A DNA stretch of 64,000 nt from CAVUWL01 sp963787415 (GTDB lineage Bacteria > Actinomycetota > Thermoleophilia > Solirubrobacterales > 70-9): assembly GCA_963787415.1 (NCBI GenBank), contig CAWBCO010000001.1:248001-312000 (forward strand), in the 5' to 3' direction. The position numbers and the translations under genes were made by a program. This document shows, piece after piece, positions 41,941 to 50,330 of the stretch (position 1 is the stretch's first letter; each line of letters begins with the position of its first letter). The notes under the pieces are model-generated. The model was not told where the DNA came from and ran no database searches. It saw only the letters and a program-made list of their open reading frames with translations.

Positions 41941-42276
41941 GTGGCACGCGGCGGAGGGCCCGGAGGCCTTGACGTAAACGCCCTGATGAAACAGGCACAG
42001 CAGATGCAGAGTCAGATGCTGCAGGCGCAGGAGGCGCTCAAGGATGAGCTCGTCGAGGCGAGCTCCGGGGGTGGGATGGTCAAGGTGAAAATGAGCGGAG
42101 ATCTCAACCTCCGCGAGATCACGATCGACCCCGAAGCTATCGACCCCGAGGAGGCAGAGCTGCTCGCCGAGATGGTGCAGGCCGCGGTAAATGATGTGCT
42201 GCGCGCCGCCCAGGAGCTGGCGGCGGCGAAAATGGGCCCAATCACGGGCGGCCTTGGTGGCCTGCCGGGACTCTGA
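41941..42276 (+). CDS. ybaB: YbaB/EbfC family nucleoid-associated protein
   Basis: A 111-residue DNA-binding protein typically found between dnaX and recR, as here. The core has MKQAQQMQSQMLQAQEALKDELVEASSGGGMVKVKMSGD followed by ITIDPEAIDPEEAELLAEMVQAAVNDVLRAAQE. GTG 41941 directly follows the dnaX stop, and GGAGGAGG near the end of dnaX serves as ribosome-binding site. It dimerises and binds DNA as a tweezer-like fold in known members. Confidence 0.92.
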   Translation: MARGGGPGGLDVNALMKQAQQMQSQMLQAQEALKDELVEASSGGGMVKVKMSGDLNLREITIDPEAIDPEEAELLAEMVQAAVNDVLRAAQELAAAKMGPITGGLGGLPGL

Positions 42277-42336
42277 ATCTCGTGAGCCAAGAACTCGACG
42301 CTGGCCGCTCTTTGGCCTCGCCAAGGGCCCCTCGCT

Positions 42337-42939
42337 TTGAGCGCTGAGGGTCCGGCGCCGCTGGCGCGCCTGGTCTCTGAGCTCTCGCGGCTGCCCGGGA
42401 TCGGACAGCGCACCGCCCAACGCCTCGCCTTCCACCTGCTGCGCGCGCCCGATCAGGAGGCGGCGGCACTTGCCGCCGCGATCGGTGAGGTAAAGGAGAA
42501 GGTGGGTCTTTGCGAGCAGTGCTTCAACCTCGCCGAGGGTCCACTCTGTCGGATCTGTGAGGATTCGAGTCGCGATCGGACGATCATCTGCGTGGTCGAG
42601 GAGCCCTCGGATGTGATCCCGATCGAGCGCACCCACGAGTACCGGGGCCTCTACCACGTTCTCGGTGGTGCACTCTCACCAATTGACGGGATCGACCCCG
42701 AAGACCTGAAGATCGCCGAGCTCATCGAGCGAGTGAGTCGGGGCGAGGTGGGCGAGGTGGTTCTGGCCACCAACCCGACTACCACCGGGGAGGCAACCGC
42801 CCTCCACATCGCCGAGCGACTGCGGGGCGCGGTCAGGGTCACCCGCCTCGCCAGCGGGCTCCCGGTTGGTGCCGACCTAGAGCATGCCGATGAGGTCACG
42901 ATCGGCAAGGCCCTCGCCGGTCGCCGCAGCCTCGATTAG
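42337..42939 (+). CDS. recR: Recombination mediator RecR
   Basis: RecR works with RecO (and RecF) to load RecA at gaps. The 200-residue product has the N-terminal helix-hairpin-helix RLPGIGQRTAQRLAFHLL and the zinc finger C-x2-C...C-x2-C in LCEQCFNLAEGPLCRICED. The Toprim domain reads IICVVEEPSDV and EVVLATNPTTTGEATA, and the C-terminal RLASGLPVGADLEHADEVT is standard. TTG 42337 is the only start giving the normal N-terminus. The order dnaX-ybaB-recR is widespread. Confidence 0.95.
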   Translation: MSAEGPAPLARLVSELSRLPGIGQRTAQRLAFHLLRAPDQEAAALAAAIGEVKEKVGLCEQCFNLAEGPLCRICEDSSRDRTIICVVEEPSDVIPIERTHEYRGLYHVLGGALSPIDGIDPEDLKIAELIERVSRGEVGEVVLATNPTTTGEATALHIAERLRGAVRVTRLASGLPVGADLEHADEVTIGKALAGRRSLD

Positions 42940-43020
42940 GCATCGAGGTGGACAAGCATCTGAGCGCAAATTGCGAGTTCTGCTCTTGCCCCCGTCCTTC
43001 GCATTCGACAGGGTCTCGTC

Positions 43021-43734
43021 GTGGCAAGTGGCGTGCGATCAGAATCTGAGACCCGGGGCTCCCCCGCGGGCCAGCTCGCTCGCGAGGTCTCCGTACTGCA
43101 GGCCTCGCTGCTGGCGAGGTTGAATGAGGAGCTCGAGGGAGGAGAGGCCGGGCTCTTCGCCGAGACCGCGCGGCGTCTTGCCGAGCAGTTCGGCTCGGTC
43201 ACCGCGACCGCCGTGGGAGCTGTATGTGAGCGGGCTGAGGTTCATCATCAACGCAACTCGCTGATCAGCCTTCATCAACCGGGGCAGATGCGCCGTCGGC
43301 TCGATCAGATGCTCGAGATGAACCGTCGCTATGGCCAACCCTTCGGGCTCGTCGTTTTCGCGGTTGAGGGACCGGGAACCCGGGAGGGGGCAAGCGGCGG
43401 TGGAGGGGAGACCGTGCTCGCCGTCCTCGGCGCCGCGCTGCGAGAGAGCATTCGCCTTGTCGATGAGGTCTTTCGCCTCGAGGAGGATGCGCTCTGCGTG
43501 CTGGCTCCCAACCAGACCACGGTTGAGGGGGTGCAGATGGCAGAGCGACTGCTGCGCATGCTCGATGAGTTGGAGGGCGCGGGAGGACTGAGCATCAGCG
43601 TCGCCGCCGGAGTCGTCGCCTGCCCCGAGCACGGTGCGGAGGCCGAGCGCCTCCTGCAGGGCGCCGATGAGGCGATGTGGCGAGCGCGCGCGGTTGGCCA
43701 GCCAGTCGGAGTGGGTTCCCTGCAAGATCGCTGA
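43021..43734 (+). CDS. Degenerate GGDEF-fold protein
   Basis: A 237-residue soluble protein. The N-terminal helical part has EVSVLQASLLARLNEELE. The C-terminal half follows the diguanylate cyclase fold: LHQPGQMRRRLDQMLEMNRRYGQPFGLVVFAVEG, then ESIRLVDEVFRLEEDALCVLAPN, then GLSISVAAGVVACPEHGAEAERLLQGADEAMWRAR. The active-site GGDEF turn is replaced by LEEDA, so cyclase activity is very unlikely. It may bind a nucleotide or a protein partner. It precedes the MerR-type gene by about 90 bases. Confidence 0.72.
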   Translation: MASGVRSESETRGSPAGQLAREVSVLQASLLARLNEELEGGEAGLFAETARRLAEQFGSVTATAVGAVCERAEVHHQRNSLISLHQPGQMRRRLDQMLEMNRRYGQPFGLVVFAVEGPGTREGASGGGGETVLAVLGAALRESIRLVDEVFRLEEDALCVLAPNQTTVEGVQMAERLLRMLDELEGAGGLSISVAAGVVACPEHGAEAERLLQGADEAMWRARAVGQPVGVGSLQDR

Positions 43735-43824
43735 CAGATCTGCGAAATCTGTCCATAACTGATGTAAACCCGGACTTCGGGTGGGAGAATGGCGCTCGCG
43801 CGGCGAATCACGCGTCCACCCCCC

Positions 43825-44664
43825 ATGCCAGGCATCCGCACAAACGCAGCAGCCGAGGTACTCGGCGTCAGCCCCAACACGCTCCGCAGTTGGGAGCGGC
43901 GCTATGGGTATCCGACTCCCCGGCGCACGCCCGGCAACCACCGCAACTACGAGCTGATCGAGCTGCAGACGTTGCGCGACGCGCTCGCCCAGACCGGCAA
44001 TATCTCCTCCGCGATCGAGCTGGCGCGCCAGCGTCAATCCGCCCCCGCATCGGGCGGCGCTTTGATCGCCGCCCTGGAGAGCTTTGACGAGGACGCCGCC
44101 AACCGAGCGATCGAGGAGAGCATGGCGTTGCGGCCCTTGGAGCGCTCGGTCGAGGAGTTGCTGCTTCCTTCGATCGATGAGCTGGCCGCTGACTCCGACC
44201 GCGAGGCCGAGCTCGAGTTCGCCGCCCGCTGGGCGATGGGCTGGCTGCACGGCGCCCGGCGCCTGGCCTCATTTGCCTCGCGCCCGGCGGGAATCCTCTT
44301 GCTTGACTCAAGCCGCGGCCAGGATGCCGAGGCGGTTCACGCCCAGGCTCTGGACCTAGCCCTGCGCCGGGCGGGCTTTCGGGTCTTGATGCTCTCCACG
44401 GTGCTTGGTGATGAGCGGCTGGAGCGTGCACTCCGAGCCCTTGATCCAACCGCGATCGTCCTCTGCGGACCCGGCGCTGAGACCGCCGCCGCGATCAGGC
44501 TCGTGCGCAAGATTCGAGGCGTCGGCTTCGATGCTCCCCTCTTCGGCTTCCGGGCGAGCGGGCTGATCGGCGACGCCGTTCCCTCCGCCGGCGATAGCCC
44601 CAGTGCGGTCACCGCGATGTTGAATGCGGATCTGCGCCGCCGCGCCGCCCACGCCTTTGCCTAG
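43825..44664 (+). CDS. MerR family regulator with cobalamin-binding-domain-like C-terminus
   Basis: A 279-residue protein. The DNA-binding part reads AAEVLGVSPNTLRSWERRYGYPTPRRTPGNHRNY, as in CarH, LitR and MlrA regulators. A helical bundle (about 75-155) and a Rossmann-like domain (ILLLDSSRGQDAEAVHAQAL...VLMLSTVLGDERL...IVLCGPGAETA) follow in the same order as the B12 sensor CarH. The B12 lower-ligand motif DxHxxG is not intact, although a His is present in AEAVHAQAL, so cobalamin binding is doubtful. ATG 43825 fits the family; 43789 is possible. Confidence 0.75.
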   Translation: MPGIRTNAAAEVLGVSPNTLRSWERRYGYPTPRRTPGNHRNYELIELQTLRDALAQTGNISSAIELARQRQSAPASGGALIAALESFDEDAANRAIEESMALRPLERSVEELLLPSIDELAADSDREAELEFAARWAMGWLHGARRLASFASRPAGILLLDSSRGQDAEAVHAQALDLALRRAGFRVLMLSTVLGDERLERALRALDPTAIVLCGPGAETAAAIRLVRKIRGVGFDAPLFGFRASGLIGDAVPSAGDSPSAVTAMLNADLRRRAAHAFA

Positions 44665-44744
44665 CGCGGCGCTTACCTGGACCTCCGGAGCGCTGGCGCC
44701 ATGCGGAGCGAGCCCGTCGACCTAGTCCTGCGCCGAGGACTGGC

Positions 44745-44792
44745 TGAAAATAAATCGACCGGTGCAGAACCTTGAGGGCTCTGCACCGGTCG
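44745..44792 (-). terminator. Intrinsic terminator of pstS
   Basis: A perfect 13-bp stem, CGACCGGTGCAGA (44756-44768) with TCTGCACCGGTCG (44780-44792), has an 11-base loop. On the minus strand it is followed by a T-rich tract (TTTATTTT). A second short hairpin (AGCGGCG/CGCCGCT, about 44801-44819) lies between it and the pstS stop. Confidence 0.85.
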
Positions 44793-44838
44793 AGGGAGAA
44801 AGCGGCGCCTTCCGCCGCTGGAAGGAACCTGCCAAACG

Positions 44839-45867
44839 CTACAGTGAAGCCACAGCCTTCTCGGAAGCCTGCAGCACCACTTTGGGAATTTCAGCAAAGT
44901 CGAGCGCAGCTCCGTATTTCTGCCCGATCGTGAGGTTGTATTTGATGAACTGTTCGAGTTCGCTCTTCTTTGGCGCACCGTGGGGCACGATGCAGTAGGT
45001 GAAGGTTGAGATCGGGTAGGCGATCGTTGCCTTCTTCGGCGGATCGACGATGTGCAATTCGTTGCTCGACGGTACGTGCTTCACCGTTTCCGCCGCCGCC
45101 TCGATATTTGGGATGCTCGGAAACTCGAAGTTTCCAGCCGCATTTTCAACCGAGGCGGCACTGAGCCCTGCGGCGATGATGTAGGAAGCGGAGATGTAGC
45201 CGATCGCACCCTTGGTGGTGGTGACAACCGAGGTTACACCGGAGTTACCTTTGGCTCCGACCCCGGCCGGGAAGTTGACCGATGTCGCAAATCCATACGT
45301 GTTTTTCCAGGTCGAATTGACTTTGGAGAGGTAGTTCGTGAACGCGTAGGAGTCACCGGAGCCATCGCTGCGGAACACCGGGGTGATCGTAAGTTTCGGC
45401 AGGTGGATACCGGGGTTCAGTTTTTTGATTTTCGGGTTGCTCCAGTTGGTGATTTTGCCCATGTAGATTTCGGCAAGCACCGGCCCCGAGAGCTGCAGTT
45501 TGTCTTTCTTGACTCCGGGAATGTTGTAACCAATGCCGGTCGCGGTAAGCGCCCAGGGGATCTGAACGCAGCCGTTGCAGGCGGCGGCCTGAGTTGGGGT
45601 TAGCGGTGCATCGGAGGCGCCGAAGTCAACCGTGCGGGCGGTGATCTGGGCGATGCCGGTTCCCGAACCAACCGAGCCATAGGTGACCTTGATCGCGCCA
45701 TTGGTGTGGGCTTCGAAGCCGTTAATCCAATTTGCCATCAGCGGCGCTACCAGCGTAGACCCCGCGCCCTTGAGTTCGGCGAAGGCACTCGCGGTCGAGA
45801 CGGCGCCCATGCACGCAATTGTCCCAACCGTCGCAATGATGAAACGAAACAACCTGGTGCGAATCAA
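44839..45867 (-). CDS. pstS: Phosphate ABC transporter substrate-binding protein
   Basis: It captures phosphate outside the cell. The 342-residue product has a signal peptide (cleavage near ASAFA, residue 30) and the PstS phosphate-loop start LKGAGSTLVAPLMANWI. Further PstS motifs are VGSGTGIAQITARTVDFGASDAPLT, FRSDGSGDSYAFTNYL and GAKGNSGVTSVVTTTKGAIGYIS. There is no lipobox cysteine, so it may be secreted or bound by other means. TTG 45867 has AAAGGAT upstream. It is divergent from pstC. Confidence 0.93.
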   Translation of the reverse strand: MIRTRLFRFIIATVGTIACMGAVSTASAFAELKGAGSTLVAPLMANWINGFEAHTNGAIKVTYGSVGSGTGIAQITARTVDFGASDAPLTPTQAAACNGCVQIPWALTATGIGYNIPGVKKDKLQLSGPVLAEIYMGKITNWSNPKIKKLNPGIHLPKLTITPVFRSDGSGDSYAFTNYLSKVNSTWKNTYGFATSVNFPAGVGAKGNSGVTSVVTTTKGAIGYISASYIIAAGLSAASVENAAGNFEFPSIPNIEAAAETVKHVPSSNELHIVDPPKKATIAYPISTFTYCIVPHGAPKKSELEQFIKYNLTIGQKYGAALDFAEIPKVVLQASEKAVASL

Positions 45868-46002
45868 GTGAAGATCCTTTCGGCTTTGTGTGGTCCCGCC
45901 AGAGTGCGGGCATCGTGGTCATGCGACTGGTTCGCGCCTCAGAATCGCGGTGCAAGGACGCGCAATTGTTTCAATCTCGTGAAAAGGTGAGTTGTTGCCA
46001 AG

Positions 46003-46042
46003 TTGTGAACACACACATACTTGTGTCAATTTTGTGAAAACG
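46003..46042. promoter_or_regulatory. Repeated TTGTG elements between pstS and pstC (possible Pho box)
   Basis: TTGTGTCAATT and TTGTGAAAACG are adjacent 11-base units at 46021-46042, and TTGTGAAC occurs at 46003-46010. Eleven-base direct repeats are the usual form of PhoB/PhoP sites. The sequence does not match the Streptomyces consensus exactly. Confidence 0.35.
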
Positions 46043-46076
46043 GGGGAAAGGTCGCTGAAATCGGATCGATCTGATC

Positions 46077-46082
46077 TAGATT
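46077..46082 (+). promoter_or_regulatory. -10 box of leaderless promoter (pstC)
   Basis: TAGATT, then seven bases (GCGCGAG), then ATG 46090. CTGAAA at 46055-46060 is a possible -35 with a 16-base spacer. Confidence 0.5.
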
Positions 46083-46089
46083 GCGCGAG

Positions 46090-47091
46090 ATGAGCACCAC
46101 GATCGAATCGACCAGCGCCAGCTCGGCGATCGCGGGGGACCGCCGAGCCCGCCGACGCCGACGCCGTAAGCAGGTCGATCGCTTCGGCGACGGGCTGCTC
46201 TACGGGCTGTGCGCATTTGCGGCCCTGATCGGTGTCGTTCTGTTATTCGTGATCGTTTTTCAGGTAGTCCACAACTCAGCTCCAGCGATCTCGAAGTTCG
46301 GGCTTGGATTCCTCGTCCATACGACCTGGGCACCGAACTTCGAAGTGTTCGGTGCCGGGTCGTTTCTGTTCGGCACCGCCGTCACTTCCTTTATGGCCCT
46401 GCTGTTGGGGGCGCCGATCGCGATCTCGATCGGTCTCTACCTGAGCCTGCTGGCGCCGGGGGGGGTGCGCGGCATCGTCTCGCCGCTGGTCGAGATGCTG
46501 GCCGCGATTCCCTCGGTGATCCTCGGCTTCTGGGGCCTCTTGGTGCTCGCTCCCTTTGTCCACGAACACCTCGAGCCCTGGCTGCACGAAACGCTCGGGT
46601 TCATCCCGCTTTTCGGCGCTCCGCAGACCACCGGCGCCAGCCTCTTCACCGCGGGCCTGATCTTGACGATCATGGTTATCCCGATCATTGCCTCGATCTC
46701 ACGCGACCTCTTTCTCACCGTTCCGCGTGACATTCAAGACGGTGCGAGCGCCCTCGGTGCGACTCGCTGGGAGGTCGTGCGGGGGGTGGTATTGCCCTCA
46801 ACGGCTTCCGGAGTGATCGCCGCCTGCCTGCTTGGCCTGGGGCGAGCGCTGGGTGAGGCGATCGCAGTCACCCAGGTGATCGGCGCCGGTTCTACGATCA
46901 ACGCATCGCTGTTTAAAACCGCCGACACCCTGGCCTCGAGGATCGCCAGCCAGTTCCCCTCCTCAAGCCCGGGTCTCGACCAGGCCTCGCTCTTTTATCT
47001 GGGGACGATCATCTTGGTGATCGGGCTGCTCTCAAACCTCTTCGCCCGCCTGATCGGTCGCCGCTTTGACTACAAAAAGAAGGTCGCCTGA
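46090..47091 (+). CDS. pstC: Phosphate ABC transporter permease PstC
   Basis: A 333-residue inner-membrane permease with six helices after a basic N-terminus (RRARRRRRRKQVDRFGDGLL). PstC features are WAPNFEVFGAGSFLFGTAVTSFMALLLGAPIAISIGLYLS and LVEMLAAIPSVILGFWGLLVLAPFV. The coupling loop VPRDIQDGASALGATRWEVVRGVVLP and RALGEAIAVTQVIG complete the pattern. A TTG at 46081 would add three residues, but TAGATT seven bases before ATG 46090 supports the ATG. The stop overlaps the pstA start by one base. Confidence 0.93.
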   Translation: MSTTIESTSASSAIAGDRRARRRRRRKQVDRFGDGLLYGLCAFAALIGVVLLFVIVFQVVHNSAPAISKFGLGFLVHTTWAPNFEVFGAGSFLFGTAVTSFMALLLGAPIAISIGLYLSLLAPGGVRGIVSPLVEMLAAIPSVILGFWGLLVLAPFVHEHLEPWLHETLGFIPLFGAPQTTGASLFTAGLILTIMVIPIIASISRDLFLTVPRDIQDGASALGATRWEVVRGVVLPSTASGVIAACLLGLGRALGEAIAVTQVIGAGSTINASLFKTADTLASRIASQFPSSSPGLDQASLFYLGTIILVIGLLSNLFARLIGRRFDYKKKVA

Positions 47092-47969
47092 TGGACGGGG
47101 ATAGGGTTCCCGATCCGAGCGCCCCGCTCACCGCGTTGGGCAACCTGCGAAGGAGGAAGATCGTCTCGCGGTTGGCGGAATCCGGGGCGACGGCGGCGGC
47201 GGTGCTGGCGGTCGCGGTGCTGGCGATCGTCGTCTACTCGGTCTTTAAGCACGGGGCGAGCGCGCTTAGCCTCGATTTTCTGATCAAGGGTGCGCCCACC
47301 GGGATCGGGCCGGCGATCGTCGGCACCGCGCTGATCGTCTCGCTCGCGACCGTGATCGCGATGCCGCTGGGGATCCTGGTCGCCCTGTATGTGACCGAGT
47401 TTGCGGGGGACCGGGCGGCGCGCTCGATCCGGCTCGCGATGGATCTGATGAACGGTCTTCCTTCGATCATCATCGGCCTCTTCATCTTCGGCGCGCTGGT
47501 TGATCACCAACAACAGTCCGCCTATGCCGCCTCGATCGCGCTGGCGATCATCATGTTGCCCCTGATCGCCCGCGGTAGCCAGGAGATCCTCCTGCTCGTA
47601 CCCGACAGCCTGCGCGAAGCAGCCGACGCGCTGGGGGTGAGCCGCTGGCGAACCGTGCTGGGGGTGGTTTTCCCCAGCGCCTTGGGGGGAATCGTGACCT
47701 CGACCGTGCTCGCGGTGGCGCGCGCCGCGGGTGAGACCGCGCCGCTGCTATTGGTCGATTCCGTCTTTAACCCCAGCGTCTTTAGCTTCAAGATCAGGGA
47801 AGCGATCCCCAACATCCCGGTGACTATCTTCACCCTCTCTGAAGAAGCCAACCCCGAAGGCTTCGCGCGCGCCTGGGGGGCGGGTTTCGTGATGCTCTGC
47901 TTCATCATGTTGGCGAGCCTCGGCGCCAGGGTCCTGCTCGCCCGCAGCCGCAGGAAGCTGAGCGGATGA
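47091..47969 (+). CDS. pstA: Phosphate ABC transporter permease PstA
   Basis: A 292-residue permease partner of PstC with six helices. Motifs are GIGPAIVGTALIVSLATVIAMPLGILVALYVTEFAG, MNGLPSIIIGLFIFG, the coupling loop VPDSLREAADALGVSRWRTVLGVVFP and ARAAGETAPLLLV, all standard for PstA. The start shares one base with the pstC stop and the end overlaps pstB by four bases, so the three are translationally coupled. Confidence 0.93.
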   Translation: MDGDRVPDPSAPLTALGNLRRRKIVSRLAESGATAAAVLAVAVLAIVVYSVFKHGASALSLDFLIKGAPTGIGPAIVGTALIVSLATVIAMPLGILVALYVTEFAGDRAARSIRLAMDLMNGLPSIIIGLFIFGALVDHQQQSAYAASIALAIIMLPLIARGSQEILLLVPDSLREAADALGVSRWRTVLGVVFPSALGGIVTSTVLAVARAAGETAPLLLVDSVFNPSVFSFKIREAIPNIPVTIFTLSEEANPEGFARAWGAGFVMLCFIMLASLGARVLLARSRRKLSG

Positions 47970-48868
47970 GCGCCCCGGACCCAGATTTCCGCCCGGTTGG
48001 CGCCACCGGAGTTGCGCCCCGGGTTCGGATCCAGACCGGTGCGCTTCCCCAACCCGGCTTCGGAGCCAACGGAATTGCGAGCCAGGACTCCGGCCTAGAG
48101 GTTGTCTTTGACGCCCGCGACGTATCGGTCCTCTACGGTTCAAAGAGGGCACTTGCCGGGGTCAACCTGTGCATCCATCGCAATCGAATCACCGCCCTGA
48201 TCGGTCCCTCGGGCTGCGGTAAGACGACCTTCCTGCGCAGCCTCAACCGGATGAATGATCCGGTTCCCGGCTTTCGGATCGAGGGCCAGATCACCTACCA
48301 CGGACACGACATGTACGGCGAGCGGGTCGATCGGATCGAGGTGCGCCGCCGGATCGGAATGGTCTTTCAGAAACCGAACCCTTTCCCCAAGTCGATCTAT
48401 AACAACATCGCATGGGCCCTGCGCAACCTCGGCATGAAGGACGGTCTCGACGAGCGGGTCGAGCGCGCCTTACGCGGAGCGGCGTTGTGGGAGGAGGTCA
48501 AGGATCGCTTGAAGGACAGCGCCCTCGGACTCTCCGGCGGCCAGCAGCAGCGACTGTGCATCGCCCGCGCGATCGCGATTGAACCCGACGTGCTGCTCTT
48601 GGACGAGCCGGCCTCGGCCCTTGACCCGGTTGCAACGGCCAAGATCGAGGAGCTGATGCACTCGCTGAAAGCCAGCTATACGATTGTGATCGTCACCCAC
48701 AACATGCAGCAGGCGGCCAGGGTCGCCGATCGAACGGCATTCTTTGGGCTCGAAATGAGCGGCGCTGAGCGGGTCGGGACGCTGATCGAGTCTGGCGACA
48801 CCGCTGCCCTCTTTAACGATCCGGCCGATCCGCGCACCCGCGATTACGTCGCGGGCCGCTTCGGCTGA
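47966..48868 (+). CDS. pstB: Phosphate ABC transporter ATPase PstB
   Basis: A 300-residue ATPase powering phosphate import. Motifs are Walker A LIGPSGCGKTTFLRSLNRMND, FQKPNPFPKSIYNNIAWALR, signature LGLSGGQQQRLCIARAIA, Walker B VLLLDEPASALDPVA and H-loop IVTHNMQQAARVADR, ending in PADPRTRDYVAGRFG. An N-terminal extension of about 45 residues precedes the usual start. No phoU follows; a zinc-ribbon gene converges one base after the stop. Confidence 0.95.
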   Translation: MSAPDPDFRPVGATGVAPRVRIQTGALPQPGFGANGIASQDSGLEVVFDARDVSVLYGSKRALAGVNLCIHRNRITALIGPSGCGKTTFLRSLNRMNDPVPGFRIEGQITYHGHDMYGERVDRIEVRRRIGMVFQKPNPFPKSIYNNIAWALRNLGMKDGLDERVERALRGAALWEEVKDRLKDSALGLSGGQQQRLCIARAIAIEPDVLLLDEPASALDPVATAKIEELMHSLKASYTIVIVTHNMQQAARVADRTAFFGLEMSGAERVGTLIESGDTAALFNDPADPRTRDYVAGRFG

Positions 48869-48869
48869 G

Positions 48870-49355
48870 CTAGGATCGAAGAATCTCCTCGCCGGAGACC
48901 TGCTGAAGGAGCGATTGCCCACACTGCCAGCAGTAGGTCGCACCGCTGCTATGCGGGGCTCCGCAGGAAGCGCAGGAGCCGGCCGTGCCGGTCTGCTCCA
49001 TGCGAACGATCCGCTCAACCTCACTGAGCTCGGCGTCGGCGTCTTGGAGGACAACCGCGCGCTGGACCAACACCTCGACCCGAATCCGGTTCCGAATCGC
49101 CATTTCATAGACAAGCCCCCCCAGGTCCCACTGAAGTTCGGCAACCCGTCCGGTGAGCTGCTCGCGGCGGCGTTGGAGGTCGACCAGCAGCTCTGAACCG
49201 TATGCGGCGGCAACCGGCGAAGGCGCGGTCGAGGCCTTCTGCGCTTGGGCCGGGCCAGAGTTGGCGTTTGCGGCAGCGGGCCGCGCCTCGCTTGCCCGAC
49301 GCCGGTCACGCCGAGGGCGGAGTCCATCGATCAGCAGTGCCACTGGATTTGCCAT
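48870..49355 (-). CDS. Coiled-coil protein with C-terminal zinc ribbon
   Basis: A 161-residue soluble protein of unknown function. The N-terminal 50 residues are basic, then Ala/Pro-rich. The middle (about 55-125) is a heptad-rich coiled coil (ELLVDLQRRREQLTGRVAELQWDLGGLVYEMAIRNRIR). The C-terminus has a zinc ribbon with two CxxC knuckles, CASCG and YCWQCG, 11 residues apart. The same ribbon type occurs in the next two genes. It converges on pstB. Confidence 0.65.
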   Translation of the reverse strand: MANPVALLIDGLRPRRDRRRASEARPAAANANSGPAQAQKASTAPSPVAAAYGSELLVDLQRRREQLTGRVAELQWDLGGLVYEMAIRNRIRVEVLVQRAVVLQDADAELSEVERIVRMEQTGTAGSCASCGAPHSSGATYCWQCGQSLLQQVSGEEILRS

Positions 49356-49369
49356 GCCGTCAGCCTCGC

Positions 49370-50152
49370 TCAGGGTCCAAAGAATTCACCGGTGAACTTA
49401 CCTCCCTTGCAGCCAGAAACGCCCTTGCTGCACTTTTCGCCAAGTTTGGCGGCCGGGGGCGGCAATTTCACACCCTTCGCCGGTTTCAGGACTTCTTCGG
49501 TTGCATGGCTTTGCCCGCTGGAGCCGGTGGCGGCGCGGGCGCCGGCCGAGGACTTGGCCGCCTTGCTAGCGCCACCGCTACCACTCGATTTCGAGCCGCT
49601 ACCGGTCTTCGCGCTGCTGGCGCTCGCTTCGGTGCCGCCCGGCACTTTGACGACGACGGGAGCGGTGCTGGCTGGTGTGCTCCCATGGCTGCCGGAATGG
49701 CCGATCAAAACGCCGACCCCGAGGGCCAGCAGCAGCGTTGCGATTCCGGCGATCAGGGTTGCGTTGGGGGACCAGCGCCGGCGGCGGGTGGCCGGGGCTG
49801 CTGACGCCCGCTGCGGGCCCTTGATCACAGTATCCATCAGTACTACAGCGTCCATGAAGGGCAGGCGGGGATCGCCCCGGCGCTGGCCACACTCCAGGCA
49901 GTAGCGCTGATCGGCAGCCATCAGGGCCCCACAGGCCGGGCAGCTGTCTCCGGCCCGGGCGGCGGGCGTGGCTTGGGCCGGGGCTCCGAGCGGGGCGATC
50001 GGGGTGATCAGCTCGGTCGTTGGCTCCGCGGCCGAGGATGCCGACCAACCTTGCGGGGATAGGTGCTGAGCGCTAGCTGCCGATTGCGTTGGCGTCGGAG
50101 GACCGCCCTGGCGATCGAGTGCTTGGGGGGTCGAGACGTCTGTTGAGTCCAT
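49370..50152 (-). CDS. Membrane protein with cytoplasmic zinc ribbon and exported low-complexity tail
   Basis: A 260-residue protein from ATG 50152. After a Pro/Ala-rich N-terminus comes a zinc ribbon (CPACG, then QRYCLECGQR, about residues 72-92). A basic stretch and one membrane helix follow (LIAGIATLLLALGVGVLIGHSG). An exported Ser/Gly/Ala/Lys-rich linker then leads to a short C-terminal segment with two cysteines (GEKCSKGVSGCKGGKF). No known family. The ribbon core AADQRYCLECG is nearly identical to that of the divergent phosphoesterase. TTG 50164 is a less likely start. Confidence 0.65.
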   Translation of the reverse strand: MDSTDVSTPQALDRQGGPPTPTQSAASAQHLSPQGWSASSAAEPTTELITPIAPLGAPAQATPAARAGDSCPACGALMAADQRYCLECGQRRGDPRLPFMDAVVLMDTVIKGPQRASAAPATRRRRWSPNATLIAGIATLLLALGVGVLIGHSGSHGSTPASTAPVVVKVPGGTEASASSAKTGSGSKSSGSGGASKAAKSSAGARAATGSSGQSHATEEVLKPAKGVKLPPPAAKLGEKCSKGVSGCKGGKFTGEFFGP

Positions 50153-50330
50153 GGTGAGGCGCAAATCCGAGGCCTGCTTCGCCAGCGAACGGTCGCGGAA
50201 TGACGCGCAGCTGCATGGTCACCCCCAGCGTGCGCGGCAGGTGTTTAAGAGTTGTGAAGATCCCCCCTCGGGCCTGGACTCCAAATCTTTACATCGCGGT
50301 AGCTAAACCGCGCAAAACTGAGGTGCCGAA

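Noticed and set aside
50250..50258. AGTTGTGAA shared between the zinc-ribbon divergent region and the pst intergenic region, as a common Pho site
   Set aside because: A single nine-base match between two roughly 200-base regions is not significant, and no 11-base repeat accompanies it here.
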